Part shown: positions 1 to 11,094 of the stretch, piece by piece
How positions within the stretch are numbered: position 1 is the first letter of the stretch
Layout: each line of letters starts with the position of its first letter
Assembly (NCBI RefSeq): GCF_026210795.1
Contig: NC_089448.1
Span: 1,798,001-1,862,000 of the forward strand
DNA: 64,000 bases
From: Rhizophagus irregularis
Taxonomy: Eukaryota > Glomeromycota > Glomeromycetes > Glomerales > Glomeraceae
Direction: 5' to 3'
The notes under the pieces: generated by a model
What the model saw: the letters and a program-made list of their open reading frames with translations, nothing else
Database searches by the model: none
What the model was told of the DNA's origin: nothing
Program-made: the position numbers and the translations under genes

Positions 1-200
1 CTCTTCATCTTCCCATCACTTCCTTTCATCTCCCATCACTCCTTTTCGTCTCCCATCACTCCTCTTTGTCTACCATCACTCCTTTTCATCTCTCATTATA
101 TCCTATTTCTCCTTTTTGTTTTCTATCACTTCTCATTACTCTTTTTTACTCCCTTTCATCTTCTATTACTTTCCATTACTCCACTGTTATTTCATTTTTT
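1..200. repeat. Pyrimidine-rich minisatellite
   Basis: Degenerate tandem units of about 20 bases around the core tcccatcactcctttt, drifting toward the right. The + strand is almost purine-free apart from the recurring atcac. Positions 201-417 are plain AT-rich DNA in which I see nothing else. Confidence 0.75.
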
Positions 201-417
201 TATTAGCATCTTTCTCCTTGATCATTGTAATTTACTTATCTTTTTTATTTATTGTTATTGTTAATTTTATTTGTACACTTCAATAAAAATAAATATGGTG
301 ATTTTTTTCTTTAAAATCATAAATGTGTGACTTAAATTTTAATATTTGTCAAATAAAATTTCATTAAATAAATTATCATTATTGATGTTTATCAAAAGTT
401 AATATGCTGACTGCCAG

Positions 418-573
418 TTCTTATAACGGGTATCCGCCGTTTCTTATAACAGGTACCCGCCGTTTCTTATAGCGGGTACCTGCCATTTCTTATAACGGGT
501 ACCCGCCATTTCTTATAGTGGGTACCCGCTGTTCCTTATAACAGGTACCTGCCATTTCTTATAACGGGTACCC
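418..573. repeat. 23-bp tandem repeat centred on cgggtacccg
   Basis: Nearly seven copies of a 23-base unit, ttcttataacgggtacccgc plus three bases. Each unit holds a perfect or near-perfect palindrome cgggtacccg. Copies differ by one to three bases (ggtacccg, ggtacctg, ggtatccg). The following 574-780 holds several short inverted repeats around agcgtat/atacgct but no gene. Confidence 0.85.
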
Positions 574-802
574 ATCATAACATATAACGTATATAACGCT
601 ATGAAATATAGCGTATTAAACGCTATTTTTTGCAACAGGTTACCCCTGAAACAGACAGAACAGGGGTAACCTACCGTGAAATATAACGTATACGCACTAC
701 AAAACATAGCGTATACATGCTATGTTTTGCTACGTACTTTTGACCATGACGGCTTTCCATAAGGATGGTACCCTGCTATAGATCAGCGTCTTGGAATAAA
801 TT

Positions 803-1404
803 GATAAGTTTCAAAGCAAATCTTTGCTTCAAAACTTTTTAAAATTTATATTTATTTTTTTTTTTTGATTTTTTTTCTTTTTTTGCAGGTATCAGTAAAT
901 TGATCTTCCTGGATCTTGAGATGATAGGATTAGTAAGTTTCAAAATGGTTCATTTTGAAACTTTTTTTAAATTTATTTTTTAATTTTGTTTTAAAGATAC
1001 TAATCATTTCTTCTTTTGTCTATTTTGTAGGTCTCTTCGATTTTTGGTCAGCATCTTTCGTTTTATTCAGTTCATCCAATATGCAATATATTAGGGGTAA
1101 GTTTCGAAGTTCAATGAAACTTAAGTTTTTTTTATTTTTCTTTTAGAAACATTAACTAACGTTTCTTGTTGCTTTTTTTTTTGTAGGATCTGGGATTGGT
1201 ATATGAGATTTTAAAGGTATAGACTTTCGAATTTATTGTTATTTTTTTTTTTAATGAAACGTTTTTACTAATGGTTTCATTTTTTTCTTTTGTAGGTCTA
1301 AGATATGACCGGATTCCTATTTTAAAGGTATATATATTGATATACCTTCAAATTTACTTTTTTTTATGAAACGTTTTGCTAACATTTCATTTTTTTTCTT
1401 GTAG
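803..1404 (+). other. Chain of intron-like modules with very short exon-like spacers
   Basis: Successive segments run from a donor-like gtaagt or gtatag/gtatat to a T-rich acceptor ending in gtag or gcag (about 805-888, 933-1030, 1097-1186, 1217-1295, 1328-1404). Several have a small hairpin just after the donor (gtttcaaaa..ttttgaaac) and a branch-site-like ctaac/ctaat about 25-40 bases before the acceptor. The spacers between them are about 30-65 bases and share no open reading frame. This could be a spliced non-coding transcript or an expanded intron-like repeat. A relative lies at 50940-51450 on the other strand. Confidence 0.5.
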
Positions 1405-1452
1405 GCCCAAGACGCCCATTTAGAAACTTTGACTTTGACTTTGGCTTTGAAT

Positions 1453-1932
1453 AAAGTTTGGAACCGGTTGCACCAACCGGTTTAAAAATCGGTTCCAACC
1501 GATTTTTTGACAATTCGGTTTGACCCGAATTCATATTCTGAAACCGGTTTACGTTTAAAACGGGTGCAACCGGATTTCCAACCCGGTTTGACATTGAAAC
1601 TTTATAGTGCTGGCCCGAATTACGAATTAAAATCACGTGACCACGGCTAAATAGTTTAGCCACCGGGTAAGTTATGTTACACAAAATTTTATTACAGATA
1701 ATTGTGTCCCACAAAATTTCGTATTGTGTTACACAAGGGTTGTAATTCCGGCCGGAATTATAACTTGGCCAGATTTATGCCGATCACATTTAATTCTGGC
1801 CGGAATTATCAAATATATACGATTCGGTTATTCGGTTTCAATCGGGTTTTGCGAAATCAGTTTGAAACGGATCGAACCGGTTGCATCCGTTTTAAATTTG
1901 GTTTTCGAAAATAGAACCGGTTCCAAACTCTA
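1453..1932. mobile_element. MITE-like element with accggtt-rich inverted ends
   Basis: The ends are inverted copies: agtttggaaccggtt near 1454-1468 and aaccggttccaaact at 1915-1929. The same 9-mer gctttgaat flanks both sides (1444-1452 and 1933-1941), consistent with a 9-base target duplication of the Mutator type. The interior carries two near-palindromic aattccggccggaatta blocks (about 1742-1760 and 1793-1810) and more accggtt motifs. No transposase is encoded. The open frames here (1379-1933) are by-products of the inverted repeat. Confidence 0.6.
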
Positions 1933-1941
1933 GCTTTGAAT

Positions 1942-2559
1942 TTAGACTCAGAATTTGGATTTAGAATTTTTTCTTGTGGATTTATTCAACTATGGCTTTG
2001 GATTCGAATTTTCTTTTTATAGGTTGCTTTGATTCAACTGCTAATTTTATTTTTTGTAAGTTTTTAAAGATGGATTTAGGTTTTATTTTCCTTAGTAGGT
2101 GTGGCGAATTTAGCACTGAACTGACTTGAATTTTTTTTATTTTAGACTTGGACTTGGATTTTCTTTAGGTGTGGTGAATTTGGAAGAATTGGACTTGTTT
2201 TTTAGAACAGACTTGAACTTAATTTCGACTGGACCATTCTTCGGGAAGTATGAATTTGGGGTAATTTTATTTAAGAAACATTTTATTAATTTTCTTTCTC
2301 TTGACATTTTTGCAGGTTCCAGTCAGATTTCTTCTTTTTGAATATGAGAAGTATGGTTGTTAGGGTTTATGATTGTTAGGGTTAATTAGCTTAGAATAGG
2401 AACTTTATTATTACTTAATGGCTTATTTTACAACTTCGAAAATAAAATTTTACTATAACTTTAATATAATTGTACTATTTATTTACTATCTACATAATAT
2501 AACTTTAATATACATTTAATACTTATTCATAACTTCGAAAATAATATTTTACTATAACT
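1942..2559. other. Non-coding AT-rich stretch with intron-like and tandem motifs
   Basis: Further gtaagttt...cttag and ...ttgcag segments continue the intron-like pattern to about 2320. From 2400 the sequence becomes loose repeats of actttaatataattgtacta and tatacatttaatac. The frame at 2126-2341 has no recognisable protein character. No gene seen. Confidence 0.5.
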
Positions 2560-2568
2560 TTAATATAA

Positions 2569-2835
2569 GGCAATTTCTATTTGTACACGGGGTGTTTAAA
2601 CACGGGTCATATTAGTAGATTAAAAACGGCATTCAAAACCTCCTTTAATGCCTTAAGTAAACTTGCAGAGCAGGTGAAAATACGTATATTTATCTGTAAT
2701 ATAATAAGAATAAAAAGTAAAAGAGTATAATGTTGGTAGCATTCAATTTCAAATTAAAAAACAAAAAATTAGTCTATTAAAAATTATATTTATATGACCC
2801 GTGTACAAACACCCCGTGTAAACTTAGAAATTTTC
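2569..2835. mobile_element. MITE with tacacggggtgttt inverted repeats and 9-bp target duplication
   Basis: The left end reads (aatttcta)ttgtacacggggtgttt..acacgggtcatat from 2572. The right end is its inverted copy, atatgacccgtgtacaaaca then ccccgtgta, then tagaaatt to 2832. The 9-mer ttaatataa sits at 2560-2568 and 2836-2844; the surrounding DNA is itself periodic in this word, so the duplication is supportive rather than proof. The interior has a ccttaagtaaacttgcag stretch that recurs in the 9012-9445 element. Confidence 0.65.
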
Positions 2836-2964
2836 TTAATATAATTATACTATTTATTTACTATCTACATAATATAACTATAATATACATTTAATACAAT
2901 TTGACTATAACTTAAATATACATTTAATATAACTTAACTGTAACTTTAATGACTTTACGATTTC

Positions 2965-3115
2965 TACAAGACCCGGTGATGATCTCCTTAATATACATCA
3001 ACTTTATACATACGATCAACTTAATCTTATCATGAAAATGTGAAACCATATCGTGACCAAATCTTAGTTATGGGTCTACAATAAATTTTCGACTTAGTCA
3101 CGATATGGTTTCGAT
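2965..3115. repeat. Dispersed repeat, inverted partner at 13390-13575
   Basis: The stretch ccttaatatacatcaacttt then atacatacgatc, plus cgtgaccaaatctt, recurs in reverse complement at 13480-13560. Within this copy, accatatcgtgac and gtcacgatatggt (about 3047-3107) also form a local inverted repeat of about 60 bases. Confidence 0.6.
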
Positions 3116-3130
3116 TGTAAAAAGTTCTGC

Positions 3131-6100
3131 AATGAAGAGATCAGGACTGCAAATAAAATATAATTATTAAGAAAATTATATTTTGTTTTGTTAGTATTAA
3201 TCAGTTAAAATTTTAATTAACCGGAAATGAAGATTGGTTATTGTCAGTTAATTATGATATGTATGATAAATACGAGACGCAAGAATATCACACTTTTCAA
3301 TGTTACGCAATTCAAATTATTTATACAGGGTAATCTAAATATGACAATTTTTTAATTATCATAGATTTAGATTATTTGAAAAAAAATCTTTCGTAACTGT
3401 ATTTTGATCATGTGACTTCTGACGAAAAATGAGATCTAAAATTAATTTAATTATACCTTTTATTAAGATAATTATTCATTAATAATTTTAATAAAAAAAA
3501 TCTTATTAAAGAAATAATTTATTTATTGTGTTCTAATCGTTTAGTTTAAATTATTGAAAAATCTTAACTAATGTTGATCATTTTAGTACGACTCTAATGA
3601 AAAATATAAAGATTTCATACAATTATATAATTATGACTTTTGCTTATATTTAACAAAGAAAATGAAAAAAATAAATATTATTAAAAAATTTATAGTATTT
3701 AAAAATAATTAAAGAGTATAATAGGATAGATTTTTTCTTAATGAAAAAATTAATTTGATCTTACTGTATAAGCAAAAGGATTATTTTTAACCGTATAAAA
3801 TACATGATTATGCTGATCATTTTTCTATAATATTAATAAGCATCGGATTACAAATTTTTTTAAAAAAAGAACTCATACTATCTTTTTAGTTTAGTTAAAT
3901 TGGATAATAAAGATTATGATGTATTGAAAAAAAATCTCTTAATTATTTTTGGTATAATTGATCATTTTAGCTTAATTTTATGGCGAAAAAAATTATAGAT
4001 TTTATTAAAAAATACAATAATAATAATAAATTACAATTGTTTTAGTTATTTCTTTTAACTAACTTATTAAAGATAGTTTAAAATCACTATCCCATAATTT
4101 TTACAAAAAAAAAAATACTATATGGATGCCCTTTGCTCATGCCCTTTGCTCGGCGGGTGGTAGGGGTGAGTCAAAATGCTATGTATTGAACTGACCGAAA
4201 TGTGCAATATATATATATATTTTATATATATATAAGTTTTGTCTCTGAGTGGTTTCCTTTTTAGGATGCCGATCCTCTATATTTAGTACTGATTTACTAA
4301 TTGTTTACTAATTATGTAATATATTTTCTATTGTCTTACATTCGGACTTTTCCTTTTTTATAATAATTTAATCAACAAATCTTTTAGTGGTGTAACTAAG
4401 TATAATACTGCGCCCCACGATTAATAAATTCACTATGTAAGTTCAGACGCTACACCAGGTCCATCAATCTCCACTTCTAAAAGACTCCCGCTCCCAAAGA
4501 CCCAGCTGACCCAGTCTATTTGAATTGTAATCCCCTGTCGCACTAAGTGTCACTTATGATCACCTTCATACTAATTTATAAAAATTGCGAGTGATTAGCT
4601 GAGTTTATAAATGACCGTGAATCTTCGTTTAGTTATTTCCCGGTCTCATATAGATAGCCGGGAAATTACTAATTTTAGTTTAAAATAGTTAAAATAGTTA
4701 ATATTTAATGAGTGATACGCTCCAGGGGATTACCTGGGAAGGAAAACAATAGGGTTTTTTTTCCCTTCGGGAAAAAAGCCCTATTATTTCCAACTCCCCA
4801 TGAATAAATAATACTAATTTAAAATTACATGAAATTTTATGGATTAGTTCAGAAATATGTGGAATTACATATATTCCCATATATATCCTACACGGATTCA
4901 CATCGAATTTTGTGGATCTACGCCGAAAATACTACGTGTTTTGTCACAGAAATATTAGAACTATTCAGATTAAATTTCCTTATGTATACAAATTTTTTCA
5001 TAAATATCACTTTAATAAATTTTCGGTATGTCAGCTAAATGCTTGGGCAAATTTGAGCGTTCAATTTCTTGAACTTTTATAACATACTTCTATTTCAAAA
5101 GGAATTGTGATATAATGTGAATTTTTGAAGCTTACAGAAATTGTTTTAATAATGAAATTGAAATTTTAAAAATTTCAATATTAGATATTCATTTTTTTCA
5201 GGCATGAAAAGATCTTCTATCTCTTTTCAAGTATCCTTTGTTCATTTATCAATTGTGTCGTTATATATTTCCTGTTTTTATCCATCTGAACGGCATAAAT
5301 ATTCATAAGAATCCATAAAAAATCCGTACAATTAAGAATAATTTGGAATTTAATATCTTTTAAAAGTCCTTGAGGGATTTTTTACATGTATAATTACAAA
5401 AAATTATAATTTTAAAATTTGCTGCATTAGGATCCTTAAAGGATCCTAAAATTGACAGAGAATCTTCCAAGATCTTTGAATTTTTAAGATCTTTTTTAAC
5501 TTTGTTTAAAGATCCTGAGGGATTCTATAATTTAAAATTTTATCCTCAAGGATTTTATATAAATTACTTATTAATATTTATTATATAAATATAAAAGCCT
5601 AATACGTCACCTTTTAAAACTATTAAGATTAAATTAATAACTCAAATAAATTTTACAATTTAAAATACAAATATATATTTAAATAATAACACTTAGGTCT
5701 TGAATTTGATGATTAGCACTTAAAATTCGTAAAATCACATACTCTTTAATGTAAATTGTAAAGGTCTTTTCAACCTTAAAACCGAAGAGACTGGGCCAAA
5801 AAGATTATAAACTCTTATGGTCTAAATAATAGTTTTTAAAAGACTACAATATAGGAATATTTTTATTATTATGGCGACAGTAAGAAATTTTAAAATAATT
5901 ATCCTCGACAAAATTTTGCGATCACGTGATTTTTTGCCCGCATTACGGGTGGGGATTCCATATTAAGTTTGTCCATCAGATTTGGGATTTGTCCGGGTTT
6001 GGCCATTTGGGCTGAGGTACCGTATAATGTATATACCGTATTTATCTCTTCCTGATTCAACATATTCCTCGAATCCTCGTTACATCTGGCGTGTGGTAAA

Positions 6101-6480
6101 TACATGTTGCCAGATAATACAGTACCTCGAAGGAAGTAAGGAAGTAGCAACACGTACTATAACATATATAACCCATATTTTGTGTTTCTTTGAGGTTTTT
6201 CATTTTTGGGTTAGTTATTAGTTAGCTGAAAAGACGTATCTAGATATTACGAATCATTTGATTTCTAGATCTTTAGCTAATTTAGAGTAAAAATGCGTGG
6301 CTAAAAAAAAATCATATTTAATGACTGAATGAAATAAACACGTCCCTTTTATCAAAATAACTTCAATGTTTCAGAAATATACAAAAGTTTCTTCTAATAA
6401 ATAAATCAGAATTGACCTTTATTTTACTAACTTATCGTTATAACCAATATAACGATTTTGTAAATAATACATTTTTTTTT
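3131..6480. other. 3.3 kb region without a supported gene
   Basis: Very AT-rich with long A/T runs, one tata microsatellite (about 4208-4240) and a strong hairpin at 4747-4788. Open frames at 4698-4901, 4829-5038, 5899-6153 and 5982-6221 are short, have no start context or homology I recognise, and overlap each other on opposite strands. I see no exon chain. Confidence 0.5.
4747..4788. other. Strong hairpin (aataggg...ccctatt)
   Basis: Arms aatagggttttttttccc and gggaaaaaagccctatt pair nearly perfectly around a three-base loop (ttc). Together they form a stem of about 16-17 base pairs with a T-rich 5' arm and an A-rich 3' arm. This could be a tiny foldback element or an RNA hairpin; nothing ties it to a gene. 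Confidence 0.6.
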
Positions 6481-6502
6481 TCTTTAAAGAAAATTCAATT
6501 AA

Positions 6503-8791
6503 TCAATTTCTACCAAAAGCACTATCATAAAAATCATTAATTAAATCATCATTATAAAAATCATTAATTAAATTATCATTATGATCATAATATTGAACTG
6601 TAAAATCATTAATCTTTGTTCCACCAAAAAGTTTTAATACGGCTATACCATGTTTAGGTACTTCACACGAATAACTAAATCATAGAAAGGATTTTTAATA
6701 TTAATTTTTTTTTAAAAAAAATAAATGGATAAATAAAATAAGGTACATAAAATTACCTATTAACGTAAATTCCTTTATCTTCGTGTTCCCATAAATCTCT
6801 AACTAAAATTTCTCCTCGTATATTCACATGTTTAGCAAAATCCAATTTAATTGTAGTAGGTGATTCATCTTTGTTAAGTAATACTAAGAAAGAAAGTAAT
6901 TTTATTCAAGTAAATATTTAAGTAAATGATTTTTGAAATAAATAAATATATGAATTATTCTTTTTTATTTGCAACAAGAATGAAAAAAACTTACGAGCTA
7001 CATGACCATCGGATAATTTACCAACCCATATATCTAAATAACTTGTACTTTTCACGATATTTACTGATTTTCCCAACGGATCTTGCTATAATAAAAAATT
7101 TAAATAATTTTTAATAACTTTTTTTATCTTACATAATTAAAACTCCATTTAATACTTACGTTAATAGCAATAATTTCAGTATTTTTTACGATTTCCAAGG
7201 TATCATGAGATGGATTCCTAATCTATTAAAGAAAAAATTTCATTCATAAACTTATAACTATTATAAGATGAACTGAAAAAGATGGAAATTAATTCAAATA
7301 CTTACATCAAAACCAAGTAAAAGAGGAGATTTTAGTGCGGCCCATAAAGAGAAATGACTTTTCTGTTCATCGACCGTTAATTTACCATTTCCAACTTGTA
7401 GCATATCAGGATCATTCCAACCACCTGGACCTGCGTATTTTGTTATTCTATGTTGTCTTTGTAATATACCTAAAATTGATGGCCATGTTGGATGGATATC
7501 CCCTGTTGTTCTCCAACTAATAAAAAAGAGGTACATTTAGATATGTGAAGAACGGGTGGAAAATAAAGAAAAAAATTGATAATGAGATACCTATTTCCAA
7601 CTGAAGGTGCCCAAAGATATGGCGCGCTTCTCCTAAAAGAAATAATATAATAAATATCAAATTGGAAGCTAAAAGATCGCAGTTACGACAATAAATTTCA
7701 TACCCCCATTCACAAATACTATAAAATATAGGTCTTCCAGTAGCTGATTAAAAAAAAAGTAATTTATTATTGATGATATATTAATAATATAAACTAATGA
7801 ATTAATAAATTTTGTACCATTAAGCGCATCACGCATAACCTAGATAAATTACTAGTTAATAATATAAACTAATATTTAACTCTTATAAATAAAATTCTTT
7901 ACCTTATATCGATCTTCCTCTGGTTTACCATTATTATTACAATTATCGTATTTTAAATAATCAATTTCCCATGATGCAAATGTCTTTGCATCTTGTTCTT
8001 CGAATCCTACGAAAAAAAAAGATTGAAATGTGATAATCTTTAAGAAAAATTCATTTATTAAAGAACTTTATTGAAAGGAACATGTTGAAAATAGAAAGTT
8101 ACCGAGACTTCCTGGTCGTCTAGCACATGTAAGATAACCTGCATCGCTATAAATTCCGAATAAAAGTCCTTTTGAATGGGCATAATCTGCTAAAGCTATA
8201 AAAATCAAATATATTATTAGACTAAATAATATTTAATTTTAAAAGAAACATTAAGAAATTTACCTTTAATACCGCTCGGGAAACTTTTAAAAATAAAGCA
8301 ATAACTTGTAAGTACTAGTCATTAAATATTTTGGCGTTTATTAAAGTTGAACTAAACTCACGTGACGTTACTAGCATGAATGTATCCTTGTTCATCCCTT
8401 TTACCTTCCCAACAATCATCTATAATTAAGGAATTTTTAATTATATAATTAAAGTTATTTTCAATGATTTAATTATAAAATTTACCCATATTCAAATATT
8501 TATAACCGACTTCGTCTAATCCATATTTGATAAGAGCATCCGCAGTTTGCTTAATTAAATTCTCATTGATATTACAATGAAACTAAAAAAACGCCAAAGT
8601 TAATAAAAAAAAAATATTGATTTTTTTCCAAACATTTATTCCGCAATAAAAATTACCCTATTCCAACTATTCCATCCCATTGGGGGAGTGCGACCGAGTC
8701 CATTATCTAATCCATTAATACCATTAATAACGTAAATTACGCAGAATAATGTAATAAACACTTGGAGGGAAAATTTTAATCCCATAATCAT
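6503..8791 (-). CDS. Secreted GH27 alpha-galactosidase, 14 exons
   Basis: Glycoside hydrolase family 27 enzyme releasing terminal alpha-1,6-galactose from galacto-oligosaccharides or galactomannan, probably outside the cell. Exons by GT/AG and frame: 8791-8657, 8582-8486, 8419-8362, 8283-8264, 8195-8103, 8006-7903, 7839-7818, 7743-7704, 7632-7591, 7516-7306, 7222-7160, 7085-6995, 6883-6757, 6674-6503. They sum to 1275 bases, 424 residues, with no stop. A signal peptide covers about residues 1-27. Family blocks follow in order: [35 protein letters not shown] (Asp155 as nucleophile), [12 protein letters not shown] (Asp210 as acid/base), [11 protein letters not shown] and VRDLWEHED. Length suits the family. 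The C-terminus ends in an unusual Asn/Asp/Phe/Tyr repeat ([16 protein letters not shown]). The first ATG is used; a second lies two codons in. The family call is certain; the exact substrate is not. Confidence 0.93.
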
Positions 8792-9011
8792 ATTGATTAG
8801 TTGAATTCAGGAAAAAAAAAAAAATTTTTTCCCATGAGAAAATATTTTAACTTTAATTATTCGAATACTATAAAAAAAAACAAAAAAAACTTGTTTATGA
8901 CCGATTTAGTAATAAATAATGATCGAAAATTTAAACTCTAACCATTATCAGATTTCGTAACACGTAAACCCTAAGGGGCTTGTACATTTAGCTATGTCAT
9001 ACATCCATCTC

Positions 9012-9445
9012 AAGGAATGTCCCAGGTTGACGGCGCAGTGTGGCGCAGTAATTCCAAAAAGATTTAAGTAAAGATTTTCATTTTAATGTAAAGCTTTCAA
9101 ATTTACACATTAGATGTATTTTCATCTGTTTTACAAAATTCACTTATAAATGAAAGGAGTTTTTGGAAGTAGATTTTGACTTTAGTATATAACAACCGAT
9201 TTTATCGTCTTTGCCGATCATTTCCAAAATTGGATTTGTCGAAAGAACAGTTTTTGTTAAATAACTCGAAAATGGCCTTCTAAACTACCTGTATATGCTC
9301 TAAGTAAATTTGCAGATCGGACGAAAATACACCTAATGCAGGAATTTAAAGGTTTTATTTTAAATTGCAATTTAATTTTTTTGGAAAAATCGCTGCGTCA
9401 CACTGCGCCATAAACCTAGCACACATTTCAGACCGTAATTTTTAA
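9012..9445. mobile_element. MITE-like inverted-repeat element (ggcgcagtgtg ends)
   Basis: The left arm (about 9017-9050) ends in cggcgcagtgtggcgcag. The right arm (about 9392-9428) carries its inverse, ctgcgtcacactgcgcc. Similarity continues outward for about 15 bases (aatgt..ccaggtt / aacctagcacacatt). The interior tctaagtaaatttgcaga followed by cgaaaatac matches the middle of the 2569-2835 element, so the two probably belong to one family. I see no clear target duplication and no coding capacity. 8800-9010 and 9450-10040 hold nothing else I can support. Confidence 0.5.
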
Positions 9446-10050
9446 CGCATCTTGCCATGTAATCCAAGTAAAAAAATCAAAAAATTTATTTTTCATAAAA
9501 AAAAAAAAAAAATTTTATTAGTAATTATTATTATTATCGGTTTGTCTTTTCGAAATAAATTTGAAATATGAACCCTTTGGGTTTTTTGAAGAATGATAAA
9601 TTATTCTTTTCGTTGGTATTTATTAATTGTAAAAAACATCTTTTAGGATTAAGTTTTAATCCGTAATTCCAATTTACATACTAGTGCCTAGTGGTATTGG
9701 ACTACTTGCAATATCTCTCGAGCACTACATCGTTCAAGTGCTACATCATAATACTTGCGATGGCGGTGATTCTGTGCGACATACTGATTTCTGATTGTTA
9801 TTATTTATTATTTCACAAGAAGTTTGGAACCTTGTTTTTCGTCGATCCTTACCTTATGTCTTTGTTACTTTATATCTTTTGTTATCTTATTGATTCCCGT
9901 AAAAGCTAAATGAAATTACTCTTTTAATACTATAAAAACAATCAATTACGCAGATTTTGATAATCATTATTTATCAATGTACGTAATCGATACCTTAGAA
10001 ACTCCGATTACAAATTGTTTTGTACTTTATTTATTTCTCTTATTCTGAAA

Positions 10051-10060
10051 CTTATATAAA
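10051..10060 (+). promoter_or_regulatory. TATA-box-like element
   Basis: A tatataaata motif lies about 75-80 bases before the ATG at 10131, with a pyrimidine-rich stretch (attttctttc) between them. The placement fits a TATA promoter for the small gene that follows. Confidence 0.45.
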
Positions 10061-10130
10061 TAGACGCCCTATTTTCTTTCATAAATACTTATTTTCTTTT
10101 TTACGCAACAAAAAAAGAAAAATAAAAAAA

Positions 10131-10529
10131 ATGAAATTCATTATGAAAATATTCCCAACTTTCTTATCAATAGCTTTTATAGCTTTCATCATATTAATTT
10201 CACCGGTTGTTACTTTCCAGACTGTTAAATCTGTTAATAATGCTGATCAAGATGATGAAATTCTAAAATCCATTGGTAAATGTGTTATTGCAAATGCTAT
10301 CACTAGTACTTTATTAGAAATTGGATTTATTTCGCATACCATAGTTTGCTTAGTTACTGAGTTTATTGAGTTTCTTATTTTCGGGGAAGGAGGAGATTTT
10401 ATTTCGGGTGTTGTGAAAGAAATTATATGTTCTATACTATTTGAACTTATTGTACATAGATTGCTCGGAATAAATTTCGGAGCATTTAGAGGGTTTATAG
10501 TGCGAATTATCAGAAGATTTCTGCACTAA
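10131..10529 (+). CDS. Small secreted or membrane protein with cationic C-terminal tail
   Basis: Single-exon gene of 132 residues. I start it at the ATG after an A-rich leader (aataaaaaaaatg). The longer open frame reaches back to 10020 only through a TTG codon. Residues 1-30 are a strongly hydrophobic signal sequence or anchor (IAFIAFIILISPVV). The middle carries three scattered cysteines and two hydrophobic segments (around FISHTIVCLVTEFIEFLIF and EIICSILFELIVHRLLGI). The last 16 residues, FRGFIVRIIRRFLH plus upstream GA, form a basic amphipathic helix-like tail. I do not recognise the family. It could be a secreted peptide, a lipid-interacting protein or a small multi-pass membrane protein. 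The presence of a TATA-like box and a clean frame supports a real gene. Confidence 0.6.
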   Translation: MKFIMKIFPTFLSIAFIAFIILISPVVTFQTVKSVNNADQDDEILKSIGKCVIANAITSTLLEIGFISHTIVCLVTEFIEFLIFGEGGDFISGVVKEIICSILFELIVHRLLGINFGAFRGFIVRIIRRFLH

Positions 10530-10637
10530 AAAGTTATCAATTACATCAAATATACTAAAAATATATTCGAAATATTTACATCGAATTTTTTATTTATTTA
10601 AATTTTTTATAAAAAGGTATTTATATACTTGAATTAG

Positions 10638-10663
10638 CTTTTCTTTTCTTTTCTTTTCTTTTT
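10638..10663. repeat. (CTTTT)n microsatellite
   Basis: Five or so copies of cttttctttt downstream of the small gene. It is followed by tandem aacatttattttat words to about 10735. Confidence 0.8.
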
Positions 10664-11094
10664 CGTATAACTTTGTATCAACGTTTTTATAACATTTATT
10701 TATAACATTTATTTTATAACATTTATTTTATATGATTAATAAAATTGAAGCACAATCTTATTATTTTGTTTTTTCCTTTTAATTTTGAGCGACAATTTAT
10801 GATATTTAAAAAAATGAGTGGAAACAGTATATCTTTTTGACGGGGACAGTCTATAATCCTGACACCAAAATCCCGATAAATGCAAATCCCGATTGAATCA
10901 AAATCCTGACAGTCACAGAAAATCCTGTCTGAGATTGAGGATAAGGAATCTAGTAAATATAAATATACTGTACATAATCCTTTTAACTAAGATGAAAAAT
11001 TTTTTCTTTAATTTTCATTAATAATATAGTAAAATAAAAAAATTTACATTTGTATTAATAAAATTTACAAATTATATTTTAAGAAAAAATGTAT

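Noticed and set aside
1379-1933. Open frames of 69-111 codons on both strands
   Set aside because: They lie in the inverted-repeat element at 1453-1932 and translate its accggtt words; overlapping frames on both strands look equally good.
4698-5038. Overlapping frames of 67 and 69 codons
   Set aside because: Opposite strands, low complexity, include a strong hairpin; no start context or homology.
5899-6221. Frames of 84 and 79 codons on opposite strands
   Set aside because: No splice partners, signal peptide or recognisable motif; mutual overlap suggests chance.
8000-8010. ttcgaatcc-type words resembling a tRNA T-loop (also near 6068)
   Set aside because: No acceptor or anticodon stem can be drawn around them; the first lies in an exon of the galactosidase.
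9691-9909. 72-codon frame, hydrophobic
   Set aside because: T-rich translation with no flanking gene signals.
10020-10130. N-terminal extension of the small secreted protein
   Set aside because: Begins at TTG, includes the TATA-like box, and puts charged residues before the signal sequence.
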